A stretch of DNA of 14,043 bases, taken from positions 1 to 14,043 of the forward strand of contig JBAYJY010000114.1 of NCBI GenBank assembly GCA_041664945.1, given 5' to 3'. Numbering within the stretch: position 1 is the stretch's first letter; every line of letters begins with the position of its first letter. A program made the position numbers and the translations under genes. The notes under the pieces were generated by a model. The model was not told where the DNA came from. It ran no database searches and saw only the letters and a program-made list of their open reading frames with translations. Positions 7,594-14,043 of this stretch are shown here, piece after piece. The stretch is from JBAYJY01 sp041664945. Its GTDB lineage: Bacteria > UBP15 > UBA6099.

Positions 7594-8816
7594 TGGGTTC
7601 ATTCGCGCCGGACAACGCCGCTGAAAAAGGCGCGCCGCGCAGGCGGATTAAGTTGCTGCGAATCATCACTCGCATGGACCTCGGCGGCTCGGCGGTGGAC
7701 GTTATCGACTTGATCAAGGGGATGAACCGCGAGCGGTTCGAGTCGCACCTCGTTTGCGGGTCGGTGAGCCAGTTGGACGGCGAAGAACTCGGCGAACTGA
7801 AAGCGGCCTGCGCGAGCTTCACTCTGATGCCGGAACTAAAGCGCAACCCGTCCCCGGCGAACGACATTAAAGCGCTATGGAAGCTGTACAGGCTGATCCG
7901 CCGCGAGCGTTTCGACATCGTGCACGCGCACACGTCGAAAGCCGGATTCATCGGCCGCCTCGCCGCGCATCTCGCCGGCGCGCCTGTGGTTGTCTACAGT
8001 ACGCACGGCCACATTTTCTACGGATTCTTCGGGAAACTCAAGACGAAGATTTTTGTCGCGCTTGAAAAAATCGGGGCGCGTTGTTCGGACCTCATTTTCT
8101 GTCTGACCGACCTCGAAATCGAGGATCACCTGAAATTGGGAATCGGCTGGCGCGAGCTTTTCATAACCATGCCGAGCGGAGTTCCGCTCGAAAAATTCGA
8201 GAGTCCTGAAAAGCCGCCGGAGGAAGTTAAAAAACAGCTCGGCATTCCTGCGGGCTCGCCGGTGATCGGGACAGTGGCGAGGCTGGACCCGATAAAGGGC
8301 GGGAAATATCTCGTTGAGGCGTTCGCGCAGTTGAAAGACATTGAGCCAGCGCCTCATCTGTTGCTCGTCGGCGATGGCGAGGACCGCGCTGCGCTCGAAG
8401 CGCTCGCCCGCGAACTCGGAGTCGGAACGCGCGCGCGATTCACGGGCCTGCGGCGCGACGTGCCCGACCTGCTGCACGCGATGGATGTTTTCGCAATGCC
8501 GTCTTTGAACGAAGGCTACGGGAAAGCGATAGTCGAGGCGATGTGCGCCGGGCGCGCTATAGTTGCGACGGCTGTCGGCGGCGTGCCGTCGCTGATCGAG
8601 AGCGGAGTCAACGGGATTCTGGTTCCGCCGGCTGATTCCGCGGCTCTCGCCGGCGCGATAAAGAGCATATTAGAATCCCCGGAAATCGCAGGCGGCCTAT
8701 CCGCCGCGGCGCTCGCCGGCGCGGGCGACAAGTTCAGCGTCACCGCTATGAACAGGGCGACCGAACACGTTTATTTTCAATTGCTTGTTAAAAAGATGCC
8801 CGATCTTTTTTTGTGA
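7593..8816 (+). CDS. GT4-family glycosyltransferase (second of pair)
   Basis: The 407-residue protein is a second GT-B glycosyltransferase. IKLLRIITRMDLGGSAVDV opens the acceptor domain, with the expected glycine-rich loop after the first strand. FDIVHAHTSKAGFIGRLAA (including H111 and H113) and VYSTHGHIFYGFF are segments common in polysaccharide-building GT4 enzymes. The donor domain contains IGTVARLDPIKGGKYLVEA, LLLVGDGEDR, the FTGLRRDVPDLLHAMDVFAMPS run, and the EX7E motif EGYGKAIVE (E307 and E315). Its ATG overlaps the stop codon of the preceding glycosyltransferase, with an AGGCGG ribosome binding site inside that gene's last codons. Together they may add consecutive sugars to one repeat unit. 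No flippase or polymerase is in the window to confirm that. Confidence 0.94.
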   Translation: MGSFAPDNAAEKGAPRRRIKLLRIITRMDLGGSAVDVIDLIKGMNRERFESHLVCGSVSQLDGEELGELKAACASFTLMPELKRNPSPANDIKALWKLYRLIRRERFDIVHAHTSKAGFIGRLAAHLAGAPVVVYSTHGHIFYGFFGKLKTKIFVALEKIGARCSDLIFCLTDLEIEDHLKLGIGWRELFITMPSGVPLEKFESPEKPPEEVKKQLGIPAGSPVIGTVARLDPIKGGKYLVEAFAQLKDIEPAPHLLLVGDGEDRAALEALARELGVGTRARFTGLRRDVPDLLHAMDVFAMPSLNEGYGKAIVEAMCAGRAIVATAVGGVPSLIESGVNGILVPPADSAALAGAIKSILESPEIAGGLSAAALAGAGDKFSVTAMNRATEHVYFQLLVKKMPDLFL

Positions 8817-8852
8817 GATCGTTCAACCCGGATCCCTATCTTCAGTTATCAC

Positions 8853-8880
8853 TTTACTTTTCCCAAAATAGCGCTATAAA
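8853..8880 (+). promoter_or_regulatory. Probable promoter of tRNA-Pro
   Basis: TTTACT at 8853-8858 (four of six to the -35 consensus) and TATAAA at 8875-8880 are 16 bases apart. The -10 box ends 33 bases before the first tRNA base. The two elements sit in a short AT-rich gap after the glycosyltransferase stop. Confidence 0.5.
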
Positions 8881-8889
8881 ATGATGTCG

Positions 8890-8906
8890 TGCCGCGTTGC
8901 GCGGCA
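8890..8906. repeat. Tight hairpin just upstream of the tRNA
   Basis: TGCCGCG pairs perfectly with CGCGGCA around a three-base TTG loop. It would lie in the 5' leader of the tRNA precursor. No T-run follows, so it is probably not a terminator of the glycosyltransferase pair. Confidence 0.4.
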
Positions 8907-8913
8907 GGCAGTA

Positions 8914-8989
8914 CGGAGTGTAGCTCAGCTTGGCTTAGAGCGCTGCGTTCGGGACGCAGAGGCCGTAGGTTCGAATCCTATCACTCCGA
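8914..8989 (+). tRNA. tRNA-Pro (anticodon CGG)
   Basis: The 76-base gene folds into a full cloverleaf. The acceptor stem is CGGAGTG with CACTCCG (8914-8920, 8982-8988), D-stem GCTC with GAGC, anticodon stem CTGCG with CGCAG, and T-stem GTAGG with CCTAT around TTCGAAT. The anticodon loop TTCGGGA gives CGG at 8950-8952, which reads proline CCG. The C1-G72 pair is typical of bacterial tRNA-Pro. The discriminator base is A8989 and CCA is not encoded. The recombinase frame overlaps it on the opposite strand. Confidence 0.96.
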
Positions 8990-10574
8990 ATGAAAGTCCC
9001 TGCATAAAAGCCTGTATTCACTGGGTTAAATACGCCTTCAGCTTGCCATATGAAGGCTTCTGTCGCTTCGTATTGGATATGAATTCGGGTTATCATTGTA
9101 CGAATTATTTCCCTTTTTTCCGCCTGCGTCACTTCTCCCAACTTCTTCTCAATTTTCTTTTTTGACTGCTCAAACCGCTTCATCCACTTCTGTTCGTCTA
9201 TGACCTGCTGATTCCGATTATTCAATACTTCAATCTTTCCACGGATCTCATCCTGTTCAATTTTAATCTTTCCAATCCTGTCGTTAAGAACATCTGAAGA
9301 TATATGTTCATGTCCTTCCTCGAAGAGTGAAAACAGCCTGTTTATTTTTCCTTCTAGTTCTGTCAACTTTTCTTCATGCCTTTGAATCTGACTCCTTACT
9401 TCTACCTCTTCAGCGCCGTTGTTAATTTCATATTCCCGAAGCTTTTCAAAAATAATCTGAGGATTGGTCAGAATCTTTACAACTGCTTCCCAGATCTCAC
9501 TTTCTATCATTTCACCATTTATATGTGCACAGGGACAGTCAGCATCGCTTAAACCATTTTTACGGTTATAATGCCTCATGCACCGGTAAACCTTTTTCTT
9601 ATTTCTCCAAGATTTTCTTCCCACATCCATCATGAAACCTGAAAGCTTTCCACCGCAATGGTCACAGACCAACAAACCTGACAACATGTAGAAATTTCTT
9701 GCCTTCCCATCTCCGTAAAACTTTCTGTTTTGTTCCAACCTGTCCTGAGCCGCCTTAAACTGATCCATAGTAATCAATTTTGGGAATACGTCTTCTATTG
9801 TATATCCAACTTGGTGCAAGGCGCCATCCGCGTAGTACCTGCGGCTGAGTAATGTCTTAACTTTGGATTTATCCCATTTTCCAGACATAGAAAACTTACT
9901 ATTTACCCTTTCCTTTCTTCTCTTCCGCTTTGTCGGAACTCCCTGTTCATTTAGATGGCGTATTATCTCCGCTAACGTCATTCCTTTGGCTATACTCTTG
10001 AAAATCCACACATTCAGCCTCTTCCTTATTTATGACGAATAAATGGCTGTTATTGTCATAGTCATATCCATACGGAATCCCACAACCAATATGTCCGCCT
10101 TGTTTTAACTTCTCCTGCCGCCCCCGTTCTGCTCGTGCCAGTATTTTTTGTTTTTCTCGTTTTGATAGCGCTCCGAACAAATCGCTAAGAAAATCATCTT
10201 CCAAGTCATTCAAATCGTAAAATTGACCGGTTGTAGCGATTTTGATGCCGTTTTCCCTAAATGCCTTTTTTATGGTATTTAAATCATGGAGATCTTTACT
10301 TCTCGTAAGCCTTTCCATCTCAATGACCAGCACTGTGTCAAATTTCTTATTTCCCGCATCCCTAAGCAACCGCTGCATTTCAGGTCTTTCACTTATTGTC
10401 TCTCCAGATACCCCGCCCTCATCATAAACAAGTTCACTGTCGTGATACCAATCCATTTTCATGCAATAATCAGGCAATATTCTTCGTTGCGCATCAAGCC
10501 CGTATTTCTCTTCCTGCTTGTGGCTGGATACCCGGTAATAGATAGCCACTCGAGTTTTTATTCTTTTTGTCCAT
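8935..10574 (-). pseudogene. Large serine recombinase, frameshifted
   Basis: Two frames together make one large serine integrase. The upstream frame (10549 to 9947) holds the catalytic domain: AIYYRVSSHKQ with the nucleophile serine in RVS, GVSGETISERPEMQ, and EMERLTRSKDL. The downstream frame (from about 10011) holds the recombinase domain (GMTLAEIIRHLNEQGVPT, LLSRRYYADG), a zinc ribbon (CDHC, then C144 and CPC in that frame) and a long coiled coil. The frames meet at TGTGTGG near 10005: loss of one TG unit would explain the break. A second lesion is likely at the 5' end, where ATG 10574 has a good GAAGG site and would give MDKKNKTRVAIYYRVSS if the A-run near 10556 were one base shorter. As read, only GTG 10549 opens the catalytic frame. 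The last 17 codons are antisense to tRNA-Pro. It is probably inactive, unless the indels are assembly errors. Confidence 0.85.
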
Positions 10575-10802
10575 TGCCATCGCCTTCACCTAAAAGGATT
10601 TTGAAAACTTTTGTCCACCTGGCCCGAATATCGCTTTCAGACAGAGTTTCATCAACTTTGATCTTGCATAATATTTCATTTTCCGACTGCGAATCTTCAT
10701 TATGTTCATCACGCGAAATAAGCGCCGATTTGGGGCCAAGGTTAGGCAGATTTGACAATTTGTCAAGAGAGTTTTTATCTGTGCAATATATTCGGAGTCC
10801 AT
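10558..10802 (-). pseudogene. Small acidic protein of the element, probably frameshifted
   Basis: I do not recognise this protein. ATG 10802 lies one base after the methyltransferase stop and opens MDSEYIAQIKTLL, but that frame then turns cysteine- and arginine-rich. Another frame takes over at about 10764 with DKLSNLPNLGPKSALISRD, then a hydrophilic acidic stretch (DEHNEDSQSENE) and SESDIRARWTKVFKILLGE, ending at 10558. Adding one base near 10764 would join them into roughly 80 residues, mostly helical and charged. Without it, the second part could start only at TTG 10758. The end overlaps the proposed recombinase start, so methyltransferase, small protein and recombinase were probably one operon. 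The repair is inferred from how natural the joined sequence looks. Confidence 0.45.
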
Positions 10803-10803
10803 G

Positions 10804-11313
10804 TTACAACCCTGCCCTATCAAACAGAGTCTGCAACGGTTCAGCGCTTTTCGCAGGCGCCGCTTGACCAACTTCTTTTCTGACAATTATTTCAAAGGTA
10901 TCTCCACCATCATTGGCGCTTTCCTGTCCAGCAAACCCGATTTTCTCCTTAATGACTGGGACTTGGTTCTCATTTATCTCGATTCCTATAGAATTCCTTC
11001 CGAGCCGCCGCGCTACCTTCATCGTTGTCCCGGAGCCTGCAAAAGGATCAAGAACAGTTTCCCCGACATAGGAAAACAGTTTTATAGCACGATATGGAAG
11101 TTCTTCAGGGAATGCGGCTATGCCTTTTTCTAACGGAGATCCAGGCAGCACATTGGTCATTTCCCAAAGCGTCGAATACCATCTATTTTCTTGAAATTCC
11201 TTAATATCAATCTTCGATCTTTTCCTGACATCCGCACTAACCGATTTGTAGTCAAACTTGCCTTTCTGAAATATCAGGATAATCTCGAGCAGATTATCAG
11301 GATAAAAATACAT
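10804..11313 (-). pseudogene. DNA methyltransferase (N4/N6 type), 5'-truncated
   Basis: The 169 residues match the C-terminal half of site-specific DNA methyltransferases of the N4-cytosine/N6-adenine type. FPEELPYRAIKLFSYVGE (residues 68-85) leads into LDPFAGSGTT (88-97), the AdoMet-binding FxGxG motif, then ARRLGRNSIGIEIN. In this motif order the catalytic DPPY box should lie on the N-terminal side, and it is absent. The frame continues a few codons upstream of ATG 11313 with family-like residues (VVIKNPYP) and ends at a TGA near 11355, so the gene was cut near there. No ribosome binding site stands out. The remnant can still have the AdoMet fold but should not methylate DNA. It is the first gene of the minus-strand element block. 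Confidence 0.8.
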
Positions 11314-11417
11314 CGGATAAGGATTTTTTATTACAACTCCGCTCCGTCTGCTTATTCAATTCACCGCTGCCCTTTGATACTGAGGCGATAGATGCGAGTA
11401 TCCGCTCCTGCCCTTGT

Positions 11418-11585
11418 ATGAGGACGGCGCATGGCAATAAAGAAGACGCTGTGTTAAACTCTTCGAATAAACCGATGAACGACTATGCCGGCGCATCTAT
11501 TCTGAAAAGACGCGCCGGCAACTTCGGAAGAAGAGGCTGTGAAAATTCAATCTTACGGAAAAACCGGCAAGGCTCTGATTGTTAA
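11418..11585 (+). CDS. Possible 55-residue ORF before the radical SAM gene
   Basis: ATG 11418 opens a 55-codon frame that ends at TAA 11585 and overlaps the radical SAM start by 47 bases. The peptide is basic in its second half (ILKRRAGNFGRRGCENS) and ends in cysteine. I recognise no family. No ribosome binding site precedes it. The GRRG codons coincide with the AAGAAGAGG bases that serve the downstream gene, and the frame crosses the hairpin at 11486-11520. It could be a leader or precursor peptide, but chance is the more likely explanation. Confidence 0.2.
   Translation: MRTAHGNKEDAVLNSSNKPMNDYAGASILKRRAGNFGRRGCENSILRKNRQGSDC
11486..11520. promoter_or_regulatory. 9-bp perfect inverted repeat in the radical SAM leader
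   Basis: TGCCGGCGC (11486-11494) and GCGCCGGCA (11512-11520) pair perfectly around a 17-base loop. The stem ends 18 bases before the GTG start, just before the ribosome binding region. It could be a protein-binding operator or an RNA hairpin that controls translation or transcript stability. Confidence 0.5.
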
Positions 11586-13800
11586 CCCTCCCGCAGTCGT
11601 GGAAAGGGATTTTATCGACTATCCGTATTTCGCGAATCTCGGCGCTCTACAGCACGCCTCGGCAATCGCCGCCGAAGGATTCGACGTGAATGTCCTGGAT
11701 TCCTTTTCTTTGCCGGGAAGCGACGTCTTTCCGCTGGATAACAACCGTTTTCTCGCCGGTTGTCAGCCGGAAGAACTGGCAAGCCTATCGGTCCGGCTGA
11801 GTTTCGACTCCGCGATTGTGTGCGTCAGTGTTTTTAACAGGCCGTTCGCCCACGATGATTGCCTCGCCGCTTTTTTTAGGAATTTCAGAAAACTGTTTCC
11901 AGACACGCCAATTGCCGCCGCCGATGCATATTTTGGAGGTATGCATTATGTGGATTATTCCGGCGAAGTATTCCTCAATAACTATCCCGAAGTTGACGTT
12001 CTGATGCGGTATGAGACTGAGGCGGCTGCTGTGAAGTGGTTGAAGAATATCCACTCGGAAGATGCGCGGGAACGGAGAGTGATTGTCGGAAAAATAACTG
12101 AGAATCCTGACAAGATGCCGTTCCCGTCATGGAACCTGATTAATGTTAAATATTACATAGAGTTTCTAAACCGTTTTTTTAAATCCACCGGGAGGAGAGC
12201 CGATTTTGCCGATATAATGCCTGTTCTTCCTGTTGTTACGTCTCGGGGTTGTCTTTACAACTGTTCCTTCTGTTCGGGGACCGCTATTTCGCAGCGCAGA
12301 ACATACAGGCGGATTTCAACAGAGAGAATGCAAGAGGAACTTGAGAGCCTGAAAAGCAAATATGACATAGCGGGCATTGCCGTTCTCGACGGGTTGGCGA
12401 ACGCGGATCCGGATGACTTCGCCAAAACGCTTGAGACATTCCAAACCGCCGGCCTGAAAGTTTCGTTCGTGAACGGACTTCGAGCAGACCGCCTCAAAAA
12501 ATCGCATGTAAAAACACTTTCCCTGATTTCCCCTTCGCTGACTGTGAGCGCGGAAAGCGCCTCGGGCCGCATAAGAAACGGCATTCTGAAAAAAAGGCTG
12601 GACTTGTCTTCGATCAGCAAAGCCGCCGCATGGTGCGCCGAATATGGTTTGCCGATGCGCGTCCATTACATGATTGGCGTTCCCGGAGAAACCATAGCTG
12701 AAGTGAACACGACCTTAGAGTACGCGCGCGCGCTGTCCGCCGAGCGCAGAGCGGAACCGCTGATTCAGTTCTGCGTTCCCCTGCCGGGTTCCTCCCTGCG
12801 CGGCAAATTTACCTCGGAAGGCGGAAAAGACTTATTCGAGGCGTCAAATTATTTCGATTTTTTCAGCGAAGGCCTCGATTCGGGCGGAGAGGCTGGATTA
12901 CAAAAAATCAGACGCATGCTCCACAGCTTCAGGATGAGGATGAGAGAATCCGAGCCGGAGAAACTCATAATCAATCTGACATACCGCTGCAACAACAAGT
13001 GCGTGATGTGCGCTGTGGGAGGCAGGCCGAAGCGCAACATGAGCTTTGAAGCCTGCTCTGAACTCATGTCGGAGTATTCACGCCGCGGCGTGACAATGTT
13101 GGACCTGGACGGCGGCGAACCGACGCTCCATCCCGATCTTCTGAGAATAATCGGAACGGCCCGGGCGCTGGGCTATAACCGGATAAACGTGACAACAAAC
13201 GGGAGGAAACTCGCCTCTCGCGATTTCGCATCACGGCTTCTGCTGAGCGGAATCTCTGACCTTCACATATCTGTTTACGGCCATGACGCTGAAAGCCATG
13301 AGAGCGTGACCGGCGTGGCCGGGAGTTTCGGCGAGACGGCGCTCGGCATCCGGAACGCCGTCCGGCTCAAGCCTGAACGAGTTGGATTCTGCGCAAACAC
13401 AATATTGACTGCCGGCAACTATACTCGCTTGCCAGCGCTGATGGAATGGCTCGCCGGCCTCGGGGTTCTTGCGCTGGACATCCAATTTCCGACGCCTTTC
13501 GGCGCCGCGCAAGAGAGTTGCCTGCCGCCATTTGACAAGGCGATCATGGAATTTGAAAAGGCGGCATCCGAGTTTCGGAGCGTTCTGAAAATAAATCTGA
13601 TAAACCTTCCTCCGTGCAGAATGCCGCTTGGTTGGCCAGAGTCCCGCGCAGACGCCGAGAAATACGGCAGACACATGGCGTTCGTGAACGCGCCGGTGCA
13701 AAGTCTCGGGTCATACCTTGCCTCGAAACGCAGACGCGTTCCCGAGTGCCTGGATTGCGAATATTATATTATATGCGAGGGGTTCTATGTTTTCGATTGA
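11539..13800 (+). CDS. Tandem radical SAM protein with cobalamin-binding-like N-terminus
   Basis: This 753-residue protein has two radical SAM cores. Residues 11-170 resemble the Rossmann-like cobalamin-binding domain of class B enzymes (ALIVNPPAVVERDF, FANLGALQHASAIAAEGFDV, RYETEAAAVKWL), without the DxHxxG ligand motif. The first core has C238, C242 and C245 in SRGCLYNCSFCSG, followed by AESASGRIRNGILKK and YMIGVPGET. The second core starts near residue 475 with C484, C488 and C491 in TYRCNNKCVMCAVGG and DGGEPTLHPDL (524-534). C693, C737, C740 and C746 (CX2CX5C at the end) could hold an auxiliary iron-sulfur cluster of the SPASM/Twitch sort. Each core should bind a [4Fe-4S] cluster and SAM. 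The start is GTG 11539, with GGAAG and GAGG upstream. An operon with the next radical SAM gene is likely. Substrate unknown; RiPP, cofactor or lipid/glycan modification are all possible. Confidence 0.9.
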   Translation: MKIQSYGKTGKALIVNPPAVVERDFIDYPYFANLGALQHASAIAAEGFDVNVLDSFSLPGSDVFPLDNNRFLAGCQPEELASLSVRLSFDSAIVCVSVFNRPFAHDDCLAAFFRNFRKLFPDTPIAAADAYFGGMHYVDYSGEVFLNNYPEVDVLMRYETEAAAVKWLKNIHSEDARERRVIVGKITENPDKMPFPSWNLINVKYYIEFLNRFFKSTGRRADFADIMPVLPVVTSRGCLYNCSFCSGTAISQRRTYRRISTERMQEELESLKSKYDIAGIAVLDGLANADPDDFAKTLETFQTAGLKVSFVNGLRADRLKKSHVKTLSLISPSLTVSAESASGRIRNGILKKRLDLSSISKAAAWCAEYGLPMRVHYMIGVPGETIAEVNTTLEYARALSAERRAEPLIQFCVPLPGSSLRGKFTSEGGKDLFEASNYFDFFSEGLDSGGEAGLQKIRRMLHSFRMRMRESEPEKLIINLTYRCNNKCVMCAVGGRPKRNMSFEACSELMSEYSRRGVTMLDLDGGEPTLHPDLLRIIGTARALGYNRINVTTNGRKLASRDFASRLLLSGISDLHISVYGHDAESHESVTGVAGSFGETALGIRNAVRLKPERVGFCANTILTAGNYTRLPALMEWLAGLGVLALDIQFPTPFGAAQESCLPPFDKAIMEFEKAASEFRSVLKINLINLPPCRMPLGWPESRADAEKYGRHMAFVNAPVQSLGSYLASKRRRVPECLDCEYYIICEGFYVFD

Positions 13801-13874
13801 GAGCGCCGGAACCCTGAGAGCCGTCCATGCAGGAACCCGGCGGACGTCTCACTATTGTGAAAGAATGGAGCGGA

Positions 13875-14043
13875 ATGGCAGTGAAGAAGATCGAAATAGT
13901 CACATGGTATAAATGCAACTGCGTGTGTTCATTCTGCGCTTCTCCATCCATGAGCGGCGGCGGCTTCACGACTCGCGAGATCGCCGGATTTCTTTCAGAA
14001 TACAGAAAAAAGGGGGCTTCCTCGGTAGACTTCGGAGGAGGAG
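13875..14043 (+). CDS. Radical SAM protein, N-terminal fragment (runs off window)
   Basis: The visible 56 residues start IEIVTWYKCNCVCSFCASP, where C14, C18 and C21 form the CX3CX2C motif that holds the [4Fe-4S] cluster; C16 is an extra cysteine inside it. FLSEYRKKGASSVDFGGG follows, at the position of the SAM-contacting GGE motif, and lines up with LMSEYSRRGVTMLDLDGGE in the second core of the preceding protein. The two are therefore likely related by duplication. ATG 13875 has GGAG four bases upstream. An in-frame ATG at 13827 with GAGAG upstream would add 16 residues and shorten the gap to the preceding stop to 26 bases; either start is possible. The product should act with its neighbour. 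The rest lies beyond base 14043. Confidence 0.88.
   Translation, partial: MAVKKIEIVTWYKCNCVCSFCASPSMSGGGFTTREIAGFLSEYRKKGASSVDFGGG

Larger units (their letters stand above)
8990..11360 (-). mobile_element. Decayed integrated element next to tRNA-Pro
   Basis: The block is visibly lower in GC than the genes on both sides, has one coding direction, and carries a site-specific recombinase, a small protein and a methyltransferase remnant. Its left edge lies at or inside the tRNA 3' end, because the recombinase frame runs into it. The right edge is set by the truncated methyltransferase and the return to higher GC. I looked for a second copy of the tRNA 3' end near 11.3-11.5 kb and saw none, so the right attachment site appears lost or differs. 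Confidence 0.6.

Noticed and set aside
8881..9165. 94-codon plus-strand ORF over the tRNA
   Set aside because: It runs through the tRNA and the antisense of the recombinase, with no motif or ribosome binding site.
11350..11500. Right attachment site as a copy of the tRNA 3' end
   Set aside because: Only a seven-base match (TTCGAAT near 11461) was found, which is expected by chance.
13231..13701. 156-codon minus-strand ORF inside the radical SAM gene
   Set aside because: It is an antisense shadow of a high-GC coding region and carries no domain.
1..14043. CRISPR arrays or complete insertion sequences
   Set aside because: I saw no regularly spaced direct repeats and no transposase with flanking inverted repeats; the only mobility gene is the serine recombinase.

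Overview
The window looks like chromosomal DNA of a flagellated, Gram-negative-type bacterium with moderately high GC and well-formed Shine-Dalgarno sites. The evidence is a bacterial flagellin, nucleotide-sugar and glycosyltransferase genes of the kind used for surface polysaccharides, and bacterial promoters. The phylum cannot be fixed from this sequence. Most genes stand alone or in pairs with roomy intergenic regions, so this is an accessory-type neighbourhood, not one long operon.

Layout. 1-989 (minus): 5' part of a sugar-1-phosphate nucleotidyltransferase, RmlA-like. 1192-2045 (plus): a promoter with consensus -35 box and a small crotonase-fold protein resembling enoyl-CoA isomerases. 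2269-3879 (minus): a flagellin whose variable region is replaced by a von Willebrand factor A (vWA) domain with all three metal-site motifs; this is the most striking gene here. 3880-5035: over 1.1 kb without a credible gene, the last third extremely AT-rich. 5036-6131 (minus): a hexapeptide-repeat acyltransferase and a nitroreductase, separated by a perfect hairpin. 6403-8816 (plus): two overlapping GT4 glycosyltransferases.

8914-8989 is tRNA-Pro(CGG). Against its 3' end lies a lower-GC, minus-strand block reaching about 11.36 kb: a large serine recombinase broken into frames, a small acidic protein with a probable frameshift, and a DNA methyltransferase lacking its 5' half. The recombinase reading frame now runs into the tRNA and stops in its D-loop region. 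This looks like a decayed integrated element whose right end has been lost, although indel errors in the assembly could explain the frameshifts.

11539-14043 (plus): a 753-residue protein with two complete radical SAM cores in tandem behind a cobalamin-binding-like N-terminal domain and ahead of a cysteine cluster, followed at once by the start of another radical SAM gene. That gives three radical SAM sites in about 2.5 kb. A 9-bp perfect inverted repeat and a possible 55-codon ORF lie just upstream.

The nucleotidyltransferase, acyltransferase and two glycosyltransferases could all serve cell-surface glycan synthesis, but nothing here proves a shared pathway. The two most promising undescribed systems are the vWA-bearing flagellin and the tandem radical SAM cluster.
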